Below are positions 1 through 5,143 of a stretch of DNA of 6,492 nt, one piece after another. A model generated the notes under the pieces. That model was given only the letters and a program-made list of their open reading frames with translations, was not told the origin of the DNA and did not search any database. The position numbers and the translations under genes were made by a program. The DNA is from Candidatus Omnitrophota bacterium (GTDB lineage Bacteria > Omnitrophota > Omnitrophia > Omnitrophales > JACROU01). Positions within the stretch are counted from its first letter, which is position 1, and each line of letters opens with the position of its first letter. Where the stretch lies: contig JACQQR010000025.1 of assembly GCA_016206875.1 (NCBI GenBank), positions 1-6,492 on the forward strand, given 5' to 3'.

Positions 1-1214
1 CGACTGACGACCCACGACTGCTTAATCTCTTTCCACTCATCAGCCCGAAGTTCCAAACGCAGCAATCGTTTTAAGAGCAGAAAATCGCGGCTCTTGCGGA
101 GTAGTTTTCTTTCTTCCGAAGAACGAGCGAGCCCGTTTAGAATTTGATGCGCTGCGCGGGCGGCTTCCTCGAACAGGGCCTCCGGATTGATTTCATCCGA
201 TAAAATCATTTTGGCGGCCAGGCGCCTAAGCTCGGGAAATTGGCGGAAGTCGATTGCGAGTAGCGCGGTGATTTGATAAAGCCTTTCAAAAAAATCGCGC
301 ACCCGCTTACACGCAAAAGACTGCGGCGAGGTTGGGAGGGACAGGAGACCGCTTACAATATAGTTACGTTGTAATGAATCCGGGACCCCGGAATTAATCA
401 GCCCGAGAAGCGTTTTGATTTCTCGTTTGAGCCGGGCCGGATGCACTTGAAATCGGATTTCTTGTAATGACAGATATCGGGATAAATGGGGAAATTGGTT
501 TGCGAGTGCCGGACTTTCCAGCTCAAGGCCCAACACCTTTTTGGCTTGGCGTTTGAGTTCACCCGCCCAGGCCTCAAAAGGCAGCTGGTTCTTTTCAAAA
601 GCGCCCGCCTGGCTATAAAAAGAAAATAATGCCGGATGAAAAACGCGCCTTTGCTCAAGCGTGAGCGCTTGTTGTGCGCGGCTTAAAATATTTTGCGCGC
701 GACGGCGCCCGCGAATCACGGTTTGAAGCGCTTTGAAGTTTTTGCGGTAGAGCTTCGCATTTTCCACACCTTCCAGCCGGGGAGAATTTTTTTCCGTGAG
801 CGCAAACCATTCGGCGCCGGTGAGCATGCCCCGTGAAGCCAAATCCTGCGCGATTTCTCGATTAATTTTTTTAGACGGAAAAAACCGGAGCGTGGCCATG
901 TCCAGAGGGCCAGAGGCTCCTTCTAAAGCAATGAGGGAAATAGGTTCTGTTTTTTGAAGATACTGAAGCAAGTGCCGTATCGCTGCTTGAGCCGGATAGT
1001 GGCCGTGCGCATTTTCAATCAGAATGACGCGCCCCGCCGAACTTCCTTCGTCTTCGAGGCGGATAGTGCCCAATGCAGGCGGCAAAGAAAAAGCGCTGCC
1101 GGACACAGAAATTCCTGCGGCATGTACAGTATGGGTTTGTGGAAAACAAAGGAGGGTGAATAAGAATAAAGCTATTGGTTTTTTTAGTATGTGAATTAAT
1201 TTAAAGCTGTGCAT
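1..1214 (-). CDS. Secreted protein of unknown function, C-terminus cut by window edge
   Basis: An open frame runs from ATG at 1214 to the left edge without a stop, giving 404 codons, so the 3' end lies outside the window. Residues 1-32 look like a Sec signal peptide: Lys5, Lys11 and Lys12, a hydrophobic core PIALFLFTLLCF, and a cleavage site near VHA-AG. The mature part starts with beta-rich sequence and the segment IENAHGHYPAQ (66-76), followed by LIALEGASG (94-102) and GVEN (149-152). The rest is mostly helical and rich in Arg, Lys and Leu. From memory, this order of short conserved segments occurs in uncharacterised secreted proteins of Omnitrophota. The His/Glu-Gly pattern also loosely recalls ChaN/TraB-like folds, but I cannot support an enzyme activity. 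An AAAGGA lies 15 nt before the ATG, which is rather far for a ribosome binding site. The signal peptide still supports this start, and the start is preceded by a promoter. No function is assigned. Confidence 0.85.
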   Translation of the reverse strand, partial: MHSFKLIHILKKPIALFLFTLLCFPQTHTVHAAGISVSGSAFSLPPALGTIRLEDEGSSAGRVILIENAHGHYPAQAAIRHLLQYLQKTEPISLIALEGASGPLDMATLRFFPSKKINREIAQDLASRGMLTGAEWFALTEKNSPRLEGVENAKLYRKNFKALQTVIRGRRRAQNILSRAQQALTLEQRRVFHPALFSFYSQAGAFEKNQLPFEAWAGELKRQAKKVLGLELESPALANQFPHLSRYLSLQEIRFQVHPARLKREIKTLLGLINSGVPDSLQRNYIVSGLLSLPTSPQSFACKRVRDFFERLYQITALLAIDFRQFPELRRLAAKMILSDEINPEALFEEAARAAHQILNGLARSSEERKLLRKSRDFLLLKRLLRLELRADEWKEIKQSWVVS

Positions 1215-1255
1215 GCAATCAAGAGACCGTCCTTTGAGAGATTGACTATCCGGCA

Positions 1256-1284
1256 AAAGTACCATCCTTCCAACTATTTGTCAA
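1256..1284 (-). promoter_or_regulatory. Sigma-70-type promoter of the secreted-protein gene
   Basis: On the minus strand a perfect -35 box TTGACA (1284-1279) is followed after exactly 17 bp by TACTTT (1261-1256). That hexamer keeps the three most conserved -10 positions (T, A and final T). Transcription would begin near 1249, giving a leader of about 35 nt that contains the AAAGGA at 1235-1230. The -10 box is weak overall, matching 3 of 6 consensus bases. Confidence 0.5.
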
Positions 1285-1307
1285 AACGAGTGATGGCGTG
1301 ACTGCCC

Positions 1308-1329
1308 ATTCTTCCGCCGGCGGAAGAAT
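1308..1329. repeat. Perfect 22-bp palindrome in the divergent intergenic region
   Basis: The half-site ATTCTTCCGCC is followed directly by its exact reverse complement with no spacer. It lies 18-39 bases before the methyltransferase start codon and about 24 bp upstream of the -35 box of the divergent gene. A palindrome with no central loop suits a dimeric DNA-binding protein better than an RNA hairpin, so an operator is possible. It could also be one copy of a dispersed palindromic repeat. It does not resemble an operator I recognise. Confidence 0.55.
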
Positions 1330-1334
1330 TGTAG

Positions 1335-1340
1335 TACTAT
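1335..1340 (+). promoter_or_regulatory. -10 box placed for a leaderless methyltransferase mRNA
   Basis: TACTAT fits the TANNNT pattern and leaves six bases before the A of the ATG at 1347. If that A were +1, the box would occupy -12 to -7. No Shine-Dalgarno-like sequence lies within 15 nt of the start codon; the nearest purine run is at 1319-1328, inside the palindrome. The -35 position (about 1312-1317, TTCCGC) is poor. A leaderless transcript is therefore an inference from position alone. Confidence 0.35.
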
Positions 1341-1346
1341 GCCTCC

Positions 1347-2129
1347 ATGTACGAAAACGTAGCTGATTTATATGAAAGCGAGTTCTCTGCCTGGAAAGAC
1401 GACTTGTATTTTTACTTAAAATTTCTCCCGCCCGCTTCCAAAGTGTTGGAATTGGGTTCTGGTACGGGCCGCCTCACCGTGCCGCTTAGCGCACACGGCC
1501 ACTCTGTGACCGGAATTGAACTTTCCGGCCCTATGACAGATAGGGCCCGGCAAGCTGTCTCGGAAACCCCCCGGGAGATTCAATCAAAAATTCAATTTGT
1601 TCCGGGTGACTTTGCCCATCCCAAGTTGTTTCATTTCCCCGAAAAATTTGATGCGGTTCTGGCGCCTTTTTCTGCGATTAATTTTCTACTCGACTCCCGC
1701 CGGCAGGCTGATTGCCTGGCCGAGCTGGCAGACCTCCTCCATCCCCGGGGCAAACTTCTGATTGATTTGGTGCACGCCAAGCCCGCATTCGGCGGCGGCG
1801 AAAAAAAGTCGACCAAAACATTTTCTCATTTGAAGCGCGGCACAGTGATTGAAAAAAGCGCTCAGGAGTTCCGCGCAAGCGGGGGCAGTTCGAAAATTCT
1901 TTCCATCCGGCAAAAATATGAAGAAAAAAATTACTTGGACGGAAGTTTAATTGACCGAAAAGAAAACGAGATCAGAATTTATTTATTTGAGCCCAACGAA
2001 ATTCTGGGCATACTGGAATCAGCCGGATTTTCGATCGAAGAAGTTTGGGGTAATTATAGCGGCGAGCCCTTCCAGGAAGCGGCGAGTCCCCGCATGCTCA
2101 TTGCCTCGAGCTTGAATTCCCGTTCTTAA
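1347..2129 (+). CDS. Class I SAM-dependent methyltransferase
   Basis: A 260-residue protein that probably transfers a methyl group from S-adenosylmethionine to an unidentified substrate in the cytoplasm. The SAM-binding motif I is LELGSGTGRL (34-43). The end of strand beta2 is GIELS (56-60), where Glu58 should contact the ribose. GDF (87-89) and FDAVLAPFSAINFL (101-114) fit motifs II and III. LLHPRGKLLIDL (130-141) is the typical strand after the post-motif helix. The C-terminal part (about 205-255) ends with the helix-strand pattern ILGILESAGFSIEEVW seen in Methyltransf_11/25-type enzymes. The N-terminus MYENVADLYES is typical of the family, and an in-frame TAG four codons upstream leaves no longer ATG start. 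The gene is divergent from the secreted-protein gene, and its TAA overlaps the convergent lipoprotein stop. The substrate cannot be told from sequence or context. Confidence 0.9.
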   Translation: MYENVADLYESEFSAWKDDLYFYLKFLPPASKVLELGSGTGRLTVPLSAHGHSVTGIELSGPMTDRARQAVSETPREIQSKIQFVPGDFAHPKLFHFPEKFDAVLAPFSAINFLLDSRRQADCLAELADLLHPRGKLLIDLVHAKPAFGGGEKKSTKTFSHLKRGTVIEKSAQEFRASGGSSKILSIRQKYEEKNYLDGSLIDRKENEIRIYLFEPNEILGILESAGFSIEEVWGNYSGEPFQEAASPRMLIASSLNSRS

Positions 2130-2794
2130 GCGGGCTTAATCTTGCTGATTTTTTCCGGGAAAATCACGATTTCAACGCGGCGATTCTGACGGCGGCCTTC
2201 CGCGGCGGCATTATCTGCCACCGGTTTGTATTCGCCGTAACCCATCACCGCAAGGCGGTGCGGGTCGATATTTTCATTTTCAACGAAATGATGCAGAACG
2301 GATAAAGCACGCGCCACAGACAATTCCCAATTCGATTTCCAGCCGGAAACGCGAATCGGCACATTATCCGTATGGCCTTCAACGACTACCGGATAATCTT
2401 TGGCCTGGTTTTGCACCACCCGGGCTACCTTGGACAAGGCTTCAAGGCCTTCGGGTTTTACCTCGGCTTTGCCCGAGTCAAAAATAATTTCCTGCAAAAA
2501 AGTGACCACCAACCCGCGCTCGGAAAGCTCCAGCTTGGCTTTGTAATCGGCTAATTCACCGGCAAGCTGGCGGGCCAATTCATCGCGCGATTGCTCCAAA
2601 GCGCTGACTTCTTTTTGCTTTTCACGACTGAGCCGGCGTACATCGTCCTGGCGCTGCCTTTCCATGCGAGCCAACTGCCCTTTTAACATTTCGTTCTCAT
2701 ATTCCAGATTGGGTTTATTCGAAGCGCAACCTGAAAAATATAAAACCGGAGCGAGAAGGAAACTGAAAAAGAGAAAACGGAATATGGCGTTCAC
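2126..2794 (-). CDS. OmpA-domain lipoprotein (peptidoglycan-associated)
   Basis: A 222-residue protein that should anchor in the outer membrane by its lipidated Cys and bind peptidoglycan non-covalently through its C-terminal domain. The N-terminus NAIFRFLFFSFLLAPVLYFSGC is a lipoprotein signal with the modified residue at Cys23. Phe at -3 of the lipobox is slightly unusual. Residues 32-90 are a charged, heptad-like coiled coil. The OmpA-like domain covers about 95-212: the opening IIFDSGKAEV, then VEGHTDNVPI (138-147) with the ligand-binding Asp143, then NWELSVARA with Arg162, then QNRRVEIVI. The 'TDNVPI...NWELS' form resembles MotB and soluble OmpA-domain proteins more than Pal. The frame stays open upstream to 3109, but that part translates a repeat element. 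The GTG at 2794 is chosen because GAGG sits 5 nt before it and it begins the signal peptide exactly. No MotA-like partner is present. I see no clear promoter of its own. Confidence 0.92.
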   Translation of the reverse strand: MNAIFRFLFFSFLLAPVLYFSGCASNKPNLEYENEMLKGQLARMERQRQDDVRRLSREKQKEVSALEQSRDELARQLAGELADYKAKLELSERGLVVTFLQEIIFDSGKAEVKPEGLEALSKVARVVQNQAKDYPVVVEGHTDNVPIRVSGWKSNWELSVARALSVLHHFVENENIDPHRLAVMGYGEYKPVADNAAAEGRRQNRRVEIVIFPEKISKIKPA

Positions 2795-2799
2795 GGAAA

Positions 2800-2803
2800 C
2801 CTC
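2800..2803 (-). promoter_or_regulatory. Ribosome binding site fixing the GTG start of the OmpA lipoprotein
   Basis: Minus-strand GAGG, five bases before GTG at 2794. It decides the start, because no ATG lies in frame near the signal peptide and the next in-frame ATG codons fall inside the repeat element. Confidence 0.6.
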
Positions 2804-2843
2804 GATATGATTCAGATGATGACTTAACCAGATCCGGCGAAAC

Positions 2844-2869
2844 GCCCTTGCGGATTTCTCCGCAAGGGC
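2844..2869. repeat. Perfect 11-bp-stem hairpin upstream of the OmpA lipoprotein gene
   Basis: GCCCTTGCGGA (2844-2854) pairs perfectly with TCCGCAAGGGC (2859-2869) around a TTTC loop. A 10-bp palindrome CCTGCGCAGG (2869-2878) abuts it. In the minus-strand transcript the hairpin would lie about 50 nt before the GTG start. No U-tract follows on either strand, so an intrinsic terminator is unlikely. An RNA-processing or stability structure, or part of a dispersed palindromic element, fits better. Confidence 0.6.
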
Positions 2870-2934
2870 CTGCGCAGGAAGCCACCGGAATTCGGCCTTC
2901 GCAAAAAACGCGACACCCCACAAAGACGCTGGCT

Positions 2935-3102
2935 GCATGACCGTAGCTGCGGCCCCTCGCCCTTCCGCCGAAGGCGAGAAAGGGAGAGGGATCAAGGGTG
3001 AGGGTTTCGTTTGGTGCCGCACCCTCACCCCGGCGCTTCGCGTCCGGCCCTCTCCCTCTGCTCCGCGAGGGAGAGGGGCCGCGATCGCAGCCACGGTCAT
3101 GC
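2935..3102. repeat. 168-bp nested inverted-repeat element (REP/MITE-like)
   Basis: The ends are 16-bp inverted repeats, GCATGACCGTAGCTGC at 2935-2950 and its complement at 3087-3102, with one mismatch. Inside lie further matching arms in the same order: GGCCCCTC (2951-2958) with GAGGGGCC (3073-3080), GGGAGAGGG (2982-2990) with CCCTCTCCC (3048-3056), and GGGTGAGGG (2996-3004) with CCCTCACCC (3022-3030). The right half also folds on its own as an 11-bp stem (3048-3058 with 3067-3077). The left half has a smaller stem (2956-2961 with 2973-2978). The CCCTCACCC/CCCTCTCCC wording resembles short palindromic elements found between genes in many bacteria. No transposase is present. It fills most of the 367-bp gap between the two lipoprotein genes (2795-3161), where I see no protein-coding gene. 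Confidence 0.65.
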
Positions 3103-3112
3103 ACCCCACTGG

Positions 3113-3132
3113 ATCCCCGCTTTTGCGGGGAT
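3113..3132. repeat. Short GC-rich hairpin of the 'ATCCCCGC' type
   Basis: ATCCCCGC (3113-3120) and GCGGGGAT (3125-3132) form a perfect 8-bp stem with a TTTT loop on the plus strand. Very similar 'GGATCCCCGC...GCGGGGATGA' palindromes are, from general knowledge, scattered between genes in many bacterial genomes. It lies between the long inverted-repeat element and the hairpin that follows the peptidoglycan-binding lipoprotein gene. Confidence 0.5.
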
Positions 3133-3136
3133 GAGT

Positions 3137-3160
3137 GTAATCGCGAAATTCCGCGATTAC
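3137..3160 (-). terminator. Hairpin directly after the peptidoglycan-binding lipoprotein gene
   Basis: On the minus strand GTAATCGCG (3160-3152) pairs with CGCGATTAC (3145-3137) around a 6-nt loop, starting one base after the TGA stop at 3164-3162. The position suits transcript termination or 3'-end protection. The stem is followed by ACTCATCC and not by a U-run, so it is not a classical intrinsic terminator. Partial read-through into the OmpA lipoprotein gene is possible. Confidence 0.35.
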
Positions 3161-3161
3161 C

Positions 3162-3653
3162 TCACTTAATCGCTGCGGCTGCAGCAGAAGGAGCGGCGGA
3201 TGCCCCGTCTAAAAATCCTTGAAGCTTCGACCAAGTTTGGCGGCCGCAAACTCCGTCGGCAGACAATCCCTGATCTTCTTGAAATTGCCTAATCGCGGCA
3301 CGAGTGGCAGAGCCTACTTTGCCGTCAATCGGGCCGTTGTAATAGCCGGCATTTTTCAATGCTTTCTGAATGTCACGTGAAGGAAGAGTAAATCCTGAAG
3401 GCGTGCGGTACACATCTCCGGAGGCGCTTGCAACTGCGCCAGAAACTGCCGCGGAGGATGCGGGAGTGCTGATGACTTGGTCCTCAATTTTTTGCTGTCC
3501 CGACCGGAGGTTTTCAACATCCGATTGAAGCAGCTGCAATTGAGAACGCATGAGGTTCATATCTTTATTGTATTTATCATTTCCGACGCAGCCTGCCGCG
3601 CCAAAAGCAAGCACGCCAAAGAGAATGAAAAGTGTGATTTTTCTGCTGTTCAT
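3162..3653 (-). CDS. Lipoprotein with peptidoglycan-binding domain
   Basis: A 163-residue protein likely held in the outer membrane by lipidated Cys22 and able to bind the cell wall. The signal peptide MNSRKITLFILFGVLAFGAAGC ends in a good lipobox (GAAGC). Residues 28-60 form a short coiled coil (DMNLMRSQLQLLQSDVENL). A Ser/Ala-rich linker spans 61-88. Residues 91-148 match the PG_binding_1 three-helix domain: SRDIQKALKNAGYYNGPIDGKVGSATRAAIRQFQ, then DGVCGRQTW. The tail is Ala/Ser-rich. No catalytic domain is attached, so it is a binder, not a hydrolase. Cys136 takes the place often held by a small or hydrophobic residue. AAAGGA (3669-3664) lies 10 nt before the ATG, and a strong promoter lies upstream. 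The coiled coil plus wall-binding layout matches the OmpA lipoprotein downstream, which suggests related envelope roles. Confidence 0.92.
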   Translation of the reverse strand: MNSRKITLFILFGVLAFGAAGCVGNDKYNKDMNLMRSQLQLLQSDVENLRSGQQKIEDQVISTPASSAAVSGAVASASGDVYRTPSGFTLPSRDIQKALKNAGYYNGPIDGKVGSATRAAIRQFQEDQGLSADGVCGRQTWSKLQGFLDGASAAPSAAAAAIK

Positions 3654-3722
3654 TAGGAGTGGTTCCTTTCCCTATTCTGTTATAAATGATGTGCTCCCAG
3701 AAATCCGTTGGAAGTGCCGTGT

Positions 3723-3752
3723 AGTATACGACTACCCCCCCTGGGCTTTCAA
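3723..3752 (-). promoter_or_regulatory. Strong sigma-70-type promoter for the peptidoglycan-binding lipoprotein gene
   Basis: On the minus strand TTGAAA (3752-3747, 5 of 6 consensus) is followed after 18 bp by TATACT (3728-3723, 5 of 6). Transcription would start near 3716, giving a leader of about 63 nt. Directly upstream of the -35 box is a 22-bp pure A/T tract (3755-3776) that fits an UP element. The spacer contains a run of seven G on this strand. This is the best promoter match in the window and fits an abundant envelope lipoprotein. Confidence 0.65.
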
Positions 3753-3754
3753 CG

Positions 3755-3776
3755 AAATTTATTTTAAATTTATTTT
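3755..3776. repeat. Tandem AAATTTATTTT duplication (UP-like element)
   Basis: Two perfect adjacent copies of an 11-bp A/T-only unit, 3755-3765 and 3766-3776. They occupy the UP-element position of the leftward lipoprotein promoter. Just past the end lies TTTAAT (3774-3779, 5 of 6 to a -10 box) facing the diadenylate cyclase gene, though no -35 box accompanies it. Confidence 0.5.
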
Positions 3777-3836
3777 AATCTCACCGGGCTTCCAGACGAT
3801 AGATGACTCGAACTTCTGCCTCTACCTCTACGCTAC

Positions 3837-3842
3837 GGGGGA
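3837..3842 (+). promoter_or_regulatory. Ribosome binding site that places the cyclase start at GTG 3848
   Basis: GGGGGA can pair with the anti-Shine-Dalgarno sequence using one G-U wobble, and it sits 5 nt before an in-frame GTG at 3848. The longer ATG at 3803 has no such site and would add 15 Ser/Thr-rich residues. ATG 3854, two codons after the GTG, is also possible at 11-nt spacing. Confidence 0.45.
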
Positions 3843-3847
3843 CCTTC

Positions 3848-5143
3848 GTGAGTATGTTTTTAGCGGTCATAAACAGTTCGGACATCGAAATCTTCATTCG
3901 ATCGGCGTTTGTACTCCTATTCACTTTTTTTTCGCTTCATTACACCTTTCTGCGTAAAAGCTGGCTAAGCCCTTTCCTGTTCTTACTGCTTGCCGGATTC
4001 TTTCTGATGCCGGTCCTTATGGGAATAGACGCCTGGTCAGAAGTGGAGGAATTCCGGCCTTTTCTCTTGCTGCTGATCCTTTCCTTTTTTCTCATCAGCC
4101 CCGCCCTGGAATGGATGGAAGAAAGGCGGATAGAAGCAAAAGGAAAAAAATTATTTCAAAAAAGCGCGCGGGAAATCCAATTGGCCTTTCAGGCCCTGGC
4201 CGGCGAAAAAATAGGCGCGCTTGCGGCCATTGAAAGGGAAGATTCTTTGGAAGGGATTGTGAAAAAGGGAATTCCGGTTGGCGGAGAAATCACCAAAGAA
4301 GTGCTGGCTACTTTATTTGCGCCGTACACGCCCACGCATGACGGCGGCGCCGTGCTTCGCCGTACAAAAATTGCCGCTTGTGGCTGCGTGTTTCCGCTCT
4401 CAACCAATGAACACTTATCCAGCGATTTGGGCACACGCCACCGGGCTGCTTTGGGACTGGCGGAAAAAACAGATGCCTTGGTGATTGTAGCCTCGGAAGA
4501 ATCGGGCGAACTTTCCATCGCCTCACATAGCAAGCTGGAACATAATATTGCGCCTGAGGAGCTCGGAAGGAAAATTTTGCGTGAGTTTTCAAAAACCCGG
4601 CATAAAACTTCTCTCCACATGGCTTCCATTCCACCGCGGCGAATGGCTCTTCGTTCGGAGATGTCAAAATCGGCCCCGTCTTTTTCAAGGCGGTTTTTGC
4701 TGCTATGCGCCGCTCTGTTTTTTCTGTCTCTTTTTTTGAGTTTCTTTCCGCATGCGGAAAACTTTTCTGTAAACGCGCTCACAGCAAATCCTTGGGGGTG
4801 GGTGTACGCGGCCCCGCTTCTTGCAAGCTTGATTTTGTTTTTGTGCATTGGCTCGGGGAAACAAATTTTGTTTTACCCGGCGCTCCGGCAGGCTGAACGA
4901 AAGGCGAGTTTTTTGGGCGTTTCTTTTTTCAAACGGCGCTATTCGTATGAAAAGCTAAAAGGCCTGGCCATCAGCCCTTCAAGAAAATGGAAGGATTTTT
5001 TCGAGCTTCGTTTGGTACACAACCGTTTTACTTCCTGGCTGGTATACGAGTCCAAGAATTTTGACAAGCTGGAACAACTGCGCCTTGCCTTAGACCCGCC
5101 TCGCAGCGAATCGAATTTTGGGCACAGCTCAAGCCGGCCTTAA
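3848..5143 (+). CDS. cdaA: Membrane diadenylate cyclase (CdaA/DacA type) with C-terminal extension
   Basis: Makes the second messenger c-di-AMP from two ATP at the inner membrane. Numbered from GTG 3848 (431 residues), three membrane helices lie at about 20-35, 41-58 and 71-87, as in CdaA. A linker helix leads into the DisA_N (DAC) domain, about 105-250, opening with KIGALAAIEREDSLEGIV. The nucleotide-binding HDGGAV (164-169) and GTRHRA (195-200) follow, then LVIVASEESGELSI. The usual Asp-Gly-Ala reads Asp-Gly-Gly here, while Arg-His-Arg is intact, so the enzyme is probably active. CdaA is usually about 270-280 residues. This protein continues with two more membrane helices (about 283-300 and 320-335) and a soluble end (about 355-415, YSYEKLKGLAISPSRKWKDFF...WLVYESKNFDKLEQL), whose pattern suggests a bacterial PH-like fold. 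That fold is an inference. cdaR and glmM, the common partners, are absent here. The start is uncertain: ATG 3803 or 3854 are alternatives. The 3' end overlaps the next gene by 15 bp. Confidence 0.9.
   Translation: MSMFLAVINSSDIEIFIRSAFVLLFTFFSLHYTFLRKSWLSPFLFLLLAGFFLMPVLMGIDAWSEVEEFRPFLLLLILSFFLISPALEWMEERRIEAKGKKLFQKSAREIQLAFQALAGEKIGALAAIEREDSLEGIVKKGIPVGGEITKEVLATLFAPYTPTHDGGAVLRRTKIAACGCVFPLSTNEHLSSDLGTRHRAALGLAEKTDALVIVASEESGELSIASHSKLEHNIAPEELGRKILREFSKTRHKTSLHMASIPPRRMALRSEMSKSAPSFSRRFLLLCAALFFLSLFLSFFPHAENFSVNALTANPWGWVYAAPLLASLILFLCIGSGKQILFYPALRQAERKASFLGVSFFKRRYSYEKLKGLAISPSRKWKDFFELRLVHNRFTSWLVYESKNFDKLEQLRLALDPPRSESNFGHSSSRP

Noticed and set aside
954..1163. 69-residue plus-strand frame and the 398-658 minus-strand frame
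   Set aside because: Both are shadows of the longer minus-strand secreted-protein gene, which is open through the whole stretch from 1214 to 1 and has a signal peptide.
2795..3109. Upstream extension of the OmpA lipoprotein frame (105 more residues)
   Set aside because: It translates the inverted-repeat element and hairpins into Pro/Arg/Gly-rich sequence, and it would place the lipoprotein signal peptide inside the protein. GTG 2794 with its GAGG fits far better.
2795..3161. Small RNA gene or tRNA in the hairpin-rich gap
   Set aside because: The stems are palindromic repeats with no cloverleaf, no clear promoter and no U-tract terminator. Structure alone does not support an RNA gene.
3654..3847. 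c-di-AMP (ydaO-type) riboswitch before the cyclase
   Set aside because: The stretch is short and A/T-rich, and I see none of the conserved paired elements.
3550..3957. 135-residue plus-strand frame across the lipoprotein/cyclase divergent region
   Set aside because: It overlaps the start of the lipoprotein gene, its promoter and the start of the cyclase, with no domain and no ribosome site.
4189..4848. 219-residue minus-strand frame opposite the diadenylate cyclase
   Set aside because: It lies wholly antisense to the well-supported DAC gene and shows no recognisable domain.
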